From the NCBI RefSeq assembly GCF_001592965.1, contig NZ_LRPC01000028.1:1116001-1180000 (forward strand): 64,000 nt of DNA. Reading direction: 5' to 3'. A program made the position numbers and the translations under genes. How positions within the stretch are numbered: the first letter of the stretch is position 1; each line of letters opens with the position of its first letter. Below are positions 15,698-25,313 of this stretch, one piece after another. The notes beneath the pieces are model-generated. The model was not told the origin of the DNA, did not search any database, and saw nothing but the letters and a program-made list of their open reading frames with translations. Source of the stretch: Roseivirga spongicola. Its GTDB lineage: Bacteria; Bacteroidota; Bacteroidia; Cytophagales; Cyclobacteriaceae.

Positions 15698-17791
15698 CTA
15701 AAGCAGGCCTTTCTTTTCCAGATCTGCTCTAAGTGCGTTATGATTAGCCCAGAATTTGTCCTTGATTATTTTCCAGAGCTTTTGAGCTTCGGGGGTGCGG
15801 TCTAAAGCATCTGTTTGCGGATCTTCATCGAATAGAATGAGCCAAAATTGATAATTTTCTTTTTGAGAGAAGCGCCTTAAGTATTCCAAAGCTTTTTCGG
15901 TTTCACCACGGTAGGCATAATAAGCGTAGTAGTTCAGGTCTTGGTAAATAGTCTGATCTGTTTTAATGAACTCAAAATAGTCTTGATAGAACTCATCTGC
16001 TTTTTCTTTCATCCCTAGTTTATCGAACACAGCTCCAATTTTGCCATGTTCATATCGGTAAATGTCTAGGTTATTCTCCTCCCTTATATCGAGGAATATT
16101 TTGTAATAGTAATAGGCGGAATCGAACTCTCCCATGAAAAAACTTACTTTGCCAATTTCCTGCAGAATGTCTAATCTGGAAGAATCCTTCTTCCACTCTA
16201 CCACAAGCCTCTTTCTTAGTGAAGCCTCGTTTTTGTCTTGTCCATACTGAACAAAAGCCTTTACGTAATTAGAAAAACCATTATTCTGGCTGTAATCCAA
16301 TGACCTGTTCACATAATAAAGCGCTTCATCTACAAAACCGGTCTGAATTAATGCATTACTTAGGTGCAGGTACAAATAGCTTGTAGTCAAGGAGTCGTAC
16401 CCTTCATTATTTAACTGAATACCTCTTAATGCATACTCCAAATACTTATTGGTGTCAGGCATGTAGTTGGCATATAAATCGGAAAGCATGTTGATGATTT
16501 CAACGTTATTGGGAGATAACTCTAATGCTCTCTCTAAGTATTTTACCTGTTCTGGATAATCACCAATGTATTGATAGTAAAGTGCGATAGCCATTAAACT
16601 TTCCGGAGAATTCGCATCTAATTCCATGGCTTTATCTGCATTGTCTTTGATGTTTTGTTCGTGCACTTTTTGTGACTGAAAAAGGTCTAGGTAGAAGTAA
16701 CAAATAGTTAAGGCTGCATAAGCCTTAGAGAAGTTTTCGTCTAACTCTATCGCCTTTTCAAAGTAAGGTTTAGCCAAATTCAATTTCTCCAAATCGCCCA
16801 TTACTAAAAGGTTTTTACCTTTTAGGTAGTTATCATAAGCCACTAGGTTAGAGGTTGGAATTTTGGTGATTTGCCTGCGCTCTTCTGGAGTAATAATAGC
16901 CCTTACCTCACTAGCAATGTTACTAGCAATTTCTTGCTGAATCTTGAAAATATCTTTAGAGTCTCGCTCATATTGAGCTGCCCATAAGTGTTTATCAGTA
17001 GTTGCTTCAATTAGCTGAATATTGAGCAAAATTCTATCCCCAACTTTCTGGCCACTACCTTCAACAAAATAGCTCACACCAAGCTCTCCAGCTATTTCTG
17101 GTCCAGATTTGGCTGAGTTTCGATACTTCTCGGCAGAAGTACGGCTTATCACTCTCAAATCGCCAATTTTCTGAAGATTGTTAAGAGTTGATTCCATCAG
17201 TCCATTTACCAAATACACATTAGAAGAATCCGCACTGTCGTTCTTAAAAGGCAAAACAGCAATGGACTTCTCCAAAACAATATCGTTGCCATCAGCCCTT
17301 GTATTAAACAAGACTACTGCTAATAATAGCACAACGAATATCCCTCCTACTATTAGCAAAGGAGTTTTAATTGTCGATTTTGATTGAGAAGGAATTGATT
17401 CTTCAGTTGAAACTTCCACCTTTTCGGGCGTTTGTACCTCTTCTTGAACGTGCAATCTTTTCCCTACTTCTCCTGGAGGATACCCATATTGTTCTCGGAA
17501 ACATTTAACGAAATAAGAAGTACTGCTAAAACCAACTTGATCGGAAACTTCAGTTACATTAAGAGAACCTTCTTGCAATAAACGCATGGCCTCTTGTAAC
17601 CTCACTTCTCTGATGTATTGACTGACCGACAGCCCTGTTAGCTTCTTCAACTTGCGCAATAAGTTGGAACGGCTCATACCAGCCTCTGTTGCCAACTCAG
17701 AAACACCGAAAGTCTCATTAGACATATGCTGCTCAACCAATGCTCTGAGCTTGTCTAAAAAAATCTGATCATGAGGAGAATGAGTTGGCAT
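15698..17791 (-). CDS. membrane AraC-type regulator with FlgO-like and TPR domains
   Basis: A 697-residue one-component regulator in reverse orientation to a receptor kinase. Residues 1-110 are an AraC HTH pair (VSELATEAGMSRSNLLRKLKKLTG, VTEVSDQVGFSSTSYFVKCFREQYGYPP). One membrane segment lies at about 144-163. Outside follows a FlgO-like / adenylate-cyclase-associated domain (SIAVLPFKNDSADSSN, VISRTSAEKYRNS, LGVSYFVEGSGQKVGDRI), then about ten TPR helical pairs from residue 310 to the end. Such proteins sense an envelope signal through the TPR region and bind DNA from the membrane. It is divergent from the ankyrin lipoprotein, with inverted repeats between them. Confidence 0.87.
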   Translation of the reverse strand: MPTHSPHDQIFLDKLRALVEQHMSNETFGVSELATEAGMSRSNLLRKLKKLTGLSVSQYIREVRLQEAMRLLQEGSLNVTEVSDQVGFSSTSYFVKCFREQYGYPPGEVGKRLHVQEEVQTPEKVEVSTEESIPSQSKSTIKTPLLIVGGIFVVLLLAVVLFNTRADGNDIVLEKSIAVLPFKNDSADSSNVYLVNGLMESTLNNLQKIGDLRVISRTSAEKYRNSAKSGPEIAGELGVSYFVEGSGQKVGDRILLNIQLIEATTDKHLWAAQYERDSKDIFKIQQEIASNIASEVRAIITPEERRQITKIPTSNLVAYDNYLKGKNLLVMGDLEKLNLAKPYFEKAIELDENFSKAYAALTICYFYLDLFQSQKVHEQNIKDNADKAMELDANSPESLMAIALYYQYIGDYPEQVKYLERALELSPNNVEIINMLSDLYANYMPDTNKYLEYALRGIQLNNEGYDSLTTSYLYLHLSNALIQTGFVDEALYYVNRSLDYSQNNGFSNYVKAFVQYGQDKNEASLRKRLVVEWKKDSSRLDILQEIGKVSFFMGEFDSAYYYYKIFLDIREENNLDIYRYEHGKIGAVFDKLGMKEKADEFYQDYFEFIKTDQTIYQDLNYYAYYAYRGETEKALEYLRRFSQKENYQFWLILFDEDPQTDALDRTPEAQKLWKIIKDKFWANHNALRADLEKKGLL

Positions 17792-17883
17792 TGTTTCGCG
17801 CTAAAGCTGATACAAAAAAGTAAAATTTAAGCCGAACTAACAACATGTTCCAAACAGCCTCAATTGGCTATATAATCAACTTT

Positions 17884-17915
17884 TGCATCATAATTTATAC
17901 TGATGCACCATAATT
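17884..17915. promoter_or_regulatory. operator-like repeats between divergent genes
   Basis: TGCATCA (17884-17890) and TGATGCA (17901-17907) form a perfect inverted repeat with a 10-bp spacer. In addition TGCATCATAATT (17884-17895) recurs as TGCACCATAATT (17904-17915), a 20-bp-period direct repeat with one change, close to two helical turns. Direct repeats of this spacing suit AraC-type binding, so autoregulation by the 17791 regulator is a reasonable guess. Confidence 0.4.
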
Positions 17916-18030
17916 CTCAGGGTTGATTTAAACTTTATATAATCCGCATCAGGGTCGATAACGCTGCCTTTCCATTTCTCAGGACCTTTGAGCTACCGAA
18001 ACAAACAGAAAAACTCAAAACGATAAAATC

Positions 18031-18621
18031 ATGAAAATTGAATCACTCAAAACCTTGAAAGCGGTATCTATTGTATTTCTACTAAGCCTCTTTCTAAATG
18101 CCTGTTCGCAAACTCAGAACAATAATGAGTCAGAAGCTGAAGGAGTTACTGCAACTACAATAAAAGCTCCGAAAACTCCGATACACGATGCCGTTATAAT
18201 AGGTGACTTGGCTGCTGTAAAACAACATATTGCCGCCAATACAGACTTAAACAAAAAGGAGTCTATAGGAGGTGCTACTCCGTTAATCTTAGCTACTGTT
18301 TTTGGCAGAGATGAAATTGCTAGGGAACTGATAGAAAATAATGCAAAACTCAATATTCAAAACAACGATGGTTCTACCGCTGTTCACACTGCCGCCTTCT
18401 TCTGTAGAACTGAAATTCTAGAAATGCTTTTAGAAGCTGGAGCAGATAAGTCGGTAAAAAACAACTTTGGCGCCACAGCGCTAGAATCTACTCAAGCACC
18501 TTTTGAGGCAGTAGAAGGCATTTACAACATGATGGCACAGCAGCTTAAGGGAGTGGGCTTACAACTAGACATGGAGCGCATAGAAAAAACCCGACCTCAG
18601 GTGGTAGATATGCTTAAGTAA
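18031..18621 (+). CDS. ankyrin-repeat lipoprotein
   Basis: A 196-residue protein with a lipoprotein signal (VSIVFLLSLFLNAC, Cys at about 25), an Asn/Glu/Thr linker, and three ankyrin repeats: IHDAVIIGDLAAVKQHIAANTDLN, TPLILATVFGRDEIARELIENNAKLN and TAVHTAAFFCRTEILEMLLEAGAD. It would be anchored in the cell envelope and act through protein binding. It is divergent from the AraC/TPR regulator, which may control it, and is followed 30 bp later by the acyltransferase gene. Confidence 0.87.
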   Translation: MKIESLKTLKAVSIVFLLSLFLNACSQTQNNNESEAEGVTATTIKAPKTPIHDAVIIGDLAAVKQHIAANTDLNKKESIGGATPLILATVFGRDEIARELIENNAKLNIQNNDGSTAVHTAAFFCRTEILEMLLEAGADKSVKNNFGATALESTQAPFEAVEGIYNMMAQQLKGVGLQLDMERIEKTRPQVVDMLK

Positions 18622-18651
18622 TCAAGGTCAGAAACTCAAAATATCAACATT

Positions 18652-19746
18652 ATGCTAGTTACAGAAAGAAGATACGATATAGACTGGATGCGCGTAATTG
18701 CTATCGGCCTATTACTAATCTATCACATTGCAATTGCCTTTCAGCCATGGGGTTTGCTGGTCGGCTTTATTCAAAGTGATGAACCAATGCCCTCACTCTG
18801 GATCCCTATGACAATGCTTAATGTTTGGCGTATACCACTGCTCTTTTTCGTATCAGGCATGGGAGTCTTTTTCGCTATGAGAAAAAGAAACATACTGGGG
18901 CTTTTAAAGGAAAGAACGGTTCGCATACTTATTCCATTCATCTTCGGTTTTTTAGCCATTTCACCATTGCATGTGGTATTAATAATGGACTATTATGGAC
19001 AAGCTCCACAGTATATGCCATCTGCTGGTCACCTTTGGTTTCTAGGAAATATCTTCACCTATGTACTCATCCTTTCTCCTCTTTTTTACCACCTAAAGAA
19101 GAACGATCAGGGCAAGTTGGCAGTGGGCATCAAAAAGCTCTTTTCTAACCCGCTAGGTTTGGCTGTTGCTATAATTATTATGGTAGCTGAAGCTGTACTA
19201 GTAAATCCTAATCCCTTTGAGCTTTATGCCGAAACTTGGCATGGCTTCTTTATTGGTCTGTTAGCCTTTCTATTAGGCTTTCTATTTGTTTTTAGTGGAA
19301 AAGGCTTCTGGTCAATGCTTTTAAAATGGAAGTGGGTGTTTGTTATTCTAGCCTCTGCCCTATACATTTTTAGATTGATTGAATTCGACTTGGTTGCACC
19401 TAGCTATTTAATGTCCATTGAGTCTTGCCTATGGATTTTTAGTTCATTCGCTTTTGCCCTAAAGTACCTGAATAAACCAAGTAAAACCCTAACCTATTTG
19501 AGTCAGGCCGCCTACCCGATATACATCATACACATGTTTATGTTATATGGTGCTTGTTGGTTGATTTTTCCACTTGAAATGCCCGTTGAGCTTCAATTTG
19601 TATTGGTGGTATTATTCACGTTTACTGGCTGCTTTGCGCTTTATGAATTGGTCATTCGTAGAGTTAGCTTGTTGCGCCCTTTATTTGGTCTAAAACTAGA
19701 AAAGAGGAAGATTGAACAAGTCAACTTAGAGGTGAAGGAAGTCTAA
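18652..19746 (+). CDS. acyltransferase family 3 membrane protein
   Basis: A 364-residue polytopic membrane protein with about ten helices. The start RYDIDWMRVIAIGLLLIYHIAIAF has the Arg and the active-site His of acyltransferase family 3 proteins, and FFVSGMGVFFAMRKR is the second conserved block. The family moves acyl groups onto sugars or lipids across the inner membrane; it includes OpgC-like and macrolide acyltransferases. The substrate cannot be read here. It is probably co-transcribed with the ankyrin lipoprotein. Confidence 0.87.
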   Translation: MLVTERRYDIDWMRVIAIGLLLIYHIAIAFQPWGLLVGFIQSDEPMPSLWIPMTMLNVWRIPLLFFVSGMGVFFAMRKRNILGLLKERTVRILIPFIFGFLAISPLHVVLIMDYYGQAPQYMPSAGHLWFLGNIFTYVLILSPLFYHLKKNDQGKLAVGIKKLFSNPLGLAVAIIIMVAEAVLVNPNPFELYAETWHGFFIGLLAFLLGFLFVFSGKGFWSMLLKWKWVFVILASALYIFRLIEFDLVAPSYLMSIESCLWIFSSFAFALKYLNKPSKTLTYLSQAAYPIYIIHMFMLYGACWLIFPLEMPVELQFVLVVLFTFTGCFALYELVIRRVSLLRPLFGLKLEKRKIEQVNLEVKEV

Positions 19747-19762
19747 TCTTCACCTCTTCTTT
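19729..19762 (+). terminator. terminator overlapping the acyltransferase 3' end
   Basis: GAGGTGAAG (19729-19737) pairs perfectly with CTTCACCTC (19748-19756), followed by a TTCTTT stretch. The first arm lies in the last codons and the stop is in the loop. Confidence 0.65.
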
Positions 19763-19801
19763 ACCAAAATTGATTAGTTTTAACCATTCAATTTTTGGCT
19801 T

Positions 19802-20206
19802 ATGAGACTTTTATCTGGCTTTCTTTTTTTCCTACTCTTAGTTGGATGTTCTAACCAAAACCATCTAGAAAAACTCAATGGAACTTGGGAATTGGTTGCA
19901 CAAGAGATAGGAGGAATGAAACTTCCTGTAACCGCCTCGCTCAATCAAACTCACGTGATTAATGGTGAAGAATATTCAATGACAGCCGAGAGTGTAGACA
20001 AGGGCACCATTTCTGCCAATGAAACGCAATTGGACATTTTTGGCACTGATGGCCCCAACGCTGGCAAAACATTTAAGACTATATACAAGCTTGAAAATGA
20101 CAAACTAACTATATGCTACAACCTAAGTGGCGATAGCTATCCAGAAGAATTCTCAACAGACGGTAAGGCAATGTTTTTCATGGCTACTTTTGAAAAAGCC
20201 AATTGA
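19802..20206 (+). CDS. small lipocalin-like lipoprotein (TIGR03067-like)
   Basis: A 134-residue protein with a lipoprotein signal ending LLLVGC. The mature part starts LEKLNGTWELVAQEIGGMKLP and continues with a YKLENDKLTICYNL block and PEEFSTDG, which resembles the lipocalin-like domains of the TIGR03067 / DUF5004 type. Such small beta-barrels are of unknown function, probably ligand binding. It precedes the hydroxylase-like gene by 28 bp on the same strand. Confidence 0.75.
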   Translation: MRLLSGFLFFLLLVGCSNQNHLEKLNGTWELVAQEIGGMKLPVTASLNQTHVINGEEYSMTAESVDKGTISANETQLDIFGTDGPNAGKTFKTIYKLENDKLTICYNLSGDSYPEEFSTDGKAMFFMATFEKAN

Positions 20207-20234
20207 AGCTTAAATTGGAGAAGAATTTACTAAG

Positions 20235-20819
20235 ATGAACAACACAATAAGCACAGCAGACAGAATACAACTTCCTTTTCAGTTCGATGTAGAAAAGATG
20301 TTGGCCGAGGTGAGACAAATGAACCTCAATAATTTCATTTACTATAATGTAATTCCGCTGAGATCACCCGCCCACATGGTAGACCCAAGTTTGCCAGTTC
20401 CACCTCCGGCAGAAGACTTTGCGGATGGTTCTTGGACAGAGTGGATGGATACGGCAGACCTTAAATTATCTCCCTACCTAAACGAAGTGGTAAACACCTT
20501 TAAGGAACACACCACTGTTACGCTAGTCAGAATATTAAGGCTGGCAGCTGGCAATGTAGTAAAAGAACATTGCGACCCTACTTTAGGTGTGGAGATTCCA
20601 AAATCTGTGATTAGACTCACTGTGCCCATTTTAAACGAAAGCGGTGTTGAATTCTACCTCAACGGAGAACCTGTTCCTATGAAACCTGGAGAGTGTTGGT
20701 ATATGCGACTTACCGACCCGCACAGTGTAATAAACAACAGCAGTGAAGACAGAATTAACCTCACCATAGATATGATTCCAAACGATTGGGTAAAGTCTCG
20801 TCTACTGAAGGAGAGTTAA
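20235..20819 (+). CDS. aspartyl/asparaginyl beta-hydroxylase-like dioxygenase
   Basis: A 194-residue protein with the iron-binding features of the aspartyl/asparaginyl beta-hydroxylase family: His and Asp in VKEHCDPTLG, the later His in MRLTDPHSVINNSS, and the 2-oxoglutarate-binding Arg in EDRINLTIDM. It contains the double-stranded beta-helix core IRLTVPILNES...EFYLNGEPVPMKPGECWYM. No signal peptide, so it is cytoplasmic. It would hydroxylate a peptide or small molecule using Fe(II) and 2-oxoglutarate. Substrate unknown. Confidence 0.83.
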   Translation: MNNTISTADRIQLPFQFDVEKMLAEVRQMNLNNFIYYNVIPLRSPAHMVDPSLPVPPPAEDFADGSWTEWMDTADLKLSPYLNEVVNTFKEHTTVTLVRILRLAAGNVVKEHCDPTLGVEIPKSVIRLTVPILNESGVEFYLNGEPVPMKPGECWYMRLTDPHSVINNSSEDRINLTIDMIPNDWVKSRLLKES

Positions 20820-20850
20820 GCTCCTTTTTCTCGAAACAATTAATAGCGCT

Positions 20851-20881
20851 TCCGTGTATATCTTCATGCACGGATTTTTTT
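20851..20881 (+). terminator. rho-independent terminator
   Basis: TCCGTG (20851-20856) pairs with CACGGA (20869-20874), followed by seven T residues. It ends the hydroxylase gene; the next ATG is only 8 bp downstream. Confidence 0.8.
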
Positions 20882-20888
20882 ATTTAAG

Positions 20889-21473
20889 ATGCAGCGAATT
20901 TCAACACCTAAAATAGGCTCCGCTATATGCATTGCGGTCTTACTTTTACTTTCTTCAAGTGCTTTCGGTCAAAAGGTAGAAAGAGAGTCTAGAATTAAAA
21001 GCCCTGAAGTACCCGAAAAGGCACTAGAATACATTGAACAAACCTCTTTAGACAAAGTGAAATGGTACAGAGAAACTGGCCTAGAGTCAATTTCATTTGA
21101 AGCCAAATTCAAACATGAAAGAAGATGGTATAGTGTAGAATTCTCAGAAGAAGGTGTTTTAGAAGATATCGAAATAGAAATAGACTTACATCAGGTGCCA
21201 GAACCTACCAGAGAATCGATCGATAAGTATCTTGAGGCTGAATTTAAAAGGCACAGAATAAAGAAGGTTCAGATTCAGTATAAACAGACTTCTTTACAAG
21301 CTTTGATAAAGGAAGAAGTATCCAAAACCGATTCTCCTCATGCTTTTGAGTTGGTAGTAAAAGGCAAGAAATCTAGGCTTATGAAGCTCTGGGAAGTTGC
21401 TTTTAGTTCTACAGGTAAGTATATATCAATAGATCAAATTCTCAACAGAAACAGCACCCACCTTGAATACTAG
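20889..21473 (+). CDS. hypothetical exported protein
   Basis: A 194-residue protein with a signal peptide (IGSAICIAVLLLLSSSAFGQ). The mature part is charged, with a region WYRETGLESISFEAKFKHERRWYSVEFSEEG that resembles PepSY-like or BLIP-like modules in shape, and IKKVQIQYKQTS. I do not recognise a defined family. Its end overlaps the next start by 11 bp, so it is translationally linked to the DUF2490 gene. Confidence 0.65.
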   Translation: MQRISTPKIGSAICIAVLLLLSSSAFGQKVERESRIKSPEVPEKALEYIEQTSLDKVKWYRETGLESISFEAKFKHERRWYSVEFSEEGVLEDIEIEIDLHQVPEPTRESIDKYLEAEFKRHRIKKVQIQYKQTSLQALIKEEVSKTDSPHAFELVVKGKKSRLMKLWEVAFSSTGKYISIDQILNRNSTHLEY

Positions 21474-22152
21474 ACTTAGCACATTGGTATTACTGGGACT
21501 GCTCTGTTTCAGTGGGTTGAGAGCACAAAACACTTTTCAGACCGGAGCTCTTCCTGGTATAAACTTCAATAAAGATCTTGGTGAAATCTATTCACTCAAT
21601 TTTAAAATTGAGAGTCGTGAGCAGTTTTGGGGAGGCGAAGTAGGAAGTGATGCACCATTCAACCATCAGCATTTACTCACTGACTTTACGCTAATTGGCT
21701 CTAGGCAAGTGGGGCTATCCGAAAAGGTGAACTTTGGTTACATGTTTCGCTTGGAAGAAGGAGAAACCATACACAGAACCATACAACAGTTTTCCTTTAT
21801 CAGCAGACTGAGAACATTCAGCCTAGGGCACCGATTAGTAACTGATCAAACCTTTGAACCTGAAGAAAGCACTGCCTTTAGGTTACGATATCGTGTTAGT
21901 GCAGAACTGCCATTGGATGGAGATAAGGCAGATCCTGGGGAATTCTACGTAAAACTGAATAATGAATTATTACAGGGTTGGCAAGATGGTAGCAAGCCAT
22001 TATTAGAGTACAGATTTGGACCGTTCTTAGGCTACTCATTAGATCAAACACATAAGCTAGAAGTAGGCCTAGACTACCGCAACAGATCCATTTTAACTGA
22101 CCCCACTCGCCACAGTTACTGGCTGAGTATCAATTGGTTTTTCAAATTGTAA
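21463..22152 (+). CDS. DUF2490 outer-membrane beta-barrel protein
   Basis: A 229-residue protein from a TTG start at 21463, with a signal peptide ending GLRAQ. The mature part alternates polar and aromatic residues as in a beta-barrel, with YMFRLEEGETIHRTIQQFSFI, RLRYRVSAELPLDG and the aromatic C-terminus YWLSINWFFKL; the pattern matches DUF2490. The family is expected in the outer membrane; function unknown. The 11-bp overlap with the preceding exported protein suggests the pair work together. Confidence 0.75.
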   Translation: MNTRLSTLVLLGLLCFSGLRAQNTFQTGALPGINFNKDLGEIYSLNFKIESREQFWGGEVGSDAPFNHQHLLTDFTLIGSRQVGLSEKVNFGYMFRLEEGETIHRTIQQFSFISRLRTFSLGHRLVTDQTFEPEESTAFRLRYRVSAELPLDGDKADPGEFYVKLNNELLQGWQDGSKPLLEYRFGPFLGYSLDQTHKLEVGLDYRNRSILTDPTRHSYWLSINWFFKL

Positions 22153-22214
22153 AGCATTTCCAAATCCAAAAGCACCTTTCTCTAAATAAGTCCAAAACTA
22201 TTCCTCGCTTCCTT

Positions 22215-22244
22215 TTTCAAGGCATATAAAACTCTTACCTTTGC
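22215..22244 (+). promoter_or_regulatory. Bacteroidota-type promoter of the ABC-F gene
   Basis: TACCTTTG (22237-22244) fits the -7 consensus TAnnTTTG exactly, with a T-rich -33 region at about 22213-22219. It lies 19 bp before the ATG at 22264. Confidence 0.6.
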
Positions 22245-22251
22245 GGCCTGA

Positions 22252-23877
<1,626 letters not shown>

Positions 23878-24025
23878 GAAGCTTATATAAAGCTCAACCC
23901 TATAGTTTTATGAACTGGGCAGCTCAAACGGTGCTACCTCCCTTATAGCCTCTAGTGTGCAAACGTTGGCATTCCTGAATAGCTAGCAAACGAGTATATT
24001 ACCTTTTCAATAATGTACTCGCTTC

Positions 24026-25303
24026 ATGCTCAACTTTCAGAAGAACCTAACCAAGCCCTTCTTTATGGTGCTTAGCCTTCCGGCTACAGCCATGGGATTC
24101 GCGCTTTCCGTTCAAATTGCAGCCCTTAGCTGGATTCTCAACACCAAATTCGGCTTCAACCTTGAAGAGATAGGCTACGTATGGCTCGCTGGCCCAGCAG
24201 CTGGAATTCTCGGTCAAGTAATTATAGGCTTGGTCAGTGACAATGTCTGGTTCTGGGGCGGAAGAAGAAGGCCATTCATCCTAATTGGTGGAATTATTGC
24301 CTCCATAATGCTACTAGCGCTTCCAAATATTGGAGTAATCAGTGAGGCTTTAGGTTTGGAAGAAGTGATTGGTGTTGCCATAGCGGTAGCCTTGTCTTTA
24401 GATCTAGCCATAAACATTAGCTTCAACCCTACCCGATCAGTCATTGCGGATGTAACTCCCAAAGGTGCTGTTAGAACCAAAGGCTACACATGGATGCAAA
24501 CCATCTCCGGTTTCTTCGGGGTAGTAGCCTACCTGATTGGAGCGTTCATCAGTAATTACACTTTGATCTATCTCGGAGCGATATTGGTTTTTCTTTTCTC
24601 CGTGATTCCTACCCTCTTCATAACAGAGCCCAAAAACCTTACGCCTGAAGATGAAATCATCGATACAGATCAGTCTAAACAGAAAACCAACCTACCAGAG
24701 TTTTTGAAAGTTTGTGTAGCGCATGCCTTTACATGGATTGGTGTTCAAACCATGTTCATTTACACCTTCTCCTTTATTAAAGAGAACATTATGGGCTTTG
24801 GAACTACGGAACAGCTTACAGAAGCTCAAAACGATGAGGTTGGATTTATAACAGGTGTTTCATTTGCCATTCTGAACACGGTTGGTTTCTTACTCCCTGC
24901 ATTGGTTCTAGAACCTATTACCAAAAAAATTGGGAGAGTAAAAACACATATGTTGTGTATAGCAACTATGGCCATTGGCTATCTCCTCATCATTCTATTC
25001 GGAAACTCCTCCGCAACCCTTTTCATACTGATGGCAGTTGTTGGTATCGGCTGGGCTGCTGTGGTGAGTTTACCTTTTGCTATAATGTCAGAAACTGTTG
25101 ATCAAAGCCGAATGGGCTGGTATATGGGTTTGTTCAATTTGTCTGTGGTGTTACCACAATTAGTGGCATCAGGGCTTGGTGGTTTTATAGATACTGCCGA
25201 AGACAAATCCATGATATTCATTATCAGCGCCATTTCTTTAGGTATTTCGGCCGTGCTTTGGCTTCTGGTCAAGGAGAACAAAAACAATATTCAGCACAGC
25301 TAA
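24026..25303 (+). CDS. SLC45-like MFS sugar transporter
   Basis: A 425-residue protein with twelve hydrophobic segments. GYVWLAGPAAGILGQVIIGLVSDNVW and FWGGRRRPFILIGGI are the conserved TM2-TM3 loop of the sugar-proton symporter group related to SLC45 and plant sucrose transporters, and NPTRSVIADVTP is a second block. It stops 11 bp before a pullulanase gene, so it probably imports maltodextrins, maltose or a related glucoside released by that enzyme. Inner membrane. A near-consensus promoter element TACCTTTT lies at about 23999-24006. Confidence 0.87.
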   Translation: MLNFQKNLTKPFFMVLSLPATAMGFALSVQIAALSWILNTKFGFNLEEIGYVWLAGPAAGILGQVIIGLVSDNVWFWGGRRRPFILIGGIIASIMLLALPNIGVISEALGLEEVIGVAIAVALSLDLAINISFNPTRSVIADVTPKGAVRTKGYTWMQTISGFFGVVAYLIGAFISNYTLIYLGAILVFLFSVIPTLFITEPKNLTPEDEIIDTDQSKQKTNLPEFLKVCVAHAFTWIGVQTMFIYTFSFIKENIMGFGTTEQLTEAQNDEVGFITGVSFAILNTVGFLLPALVLEPITKKIGRVKTHMLCIATMAIGYLLIILFGNSSATLFILMAVVGIGWAAVVSLPFAIMSETVDQSRMGWYMGLFNLSVVLPQLVASGLGGFIDTAEDKSMIFIISAISLGISAVLWLLVKENKNNIQHS

Positions 25304-25313
25304 ACTTCATAGT

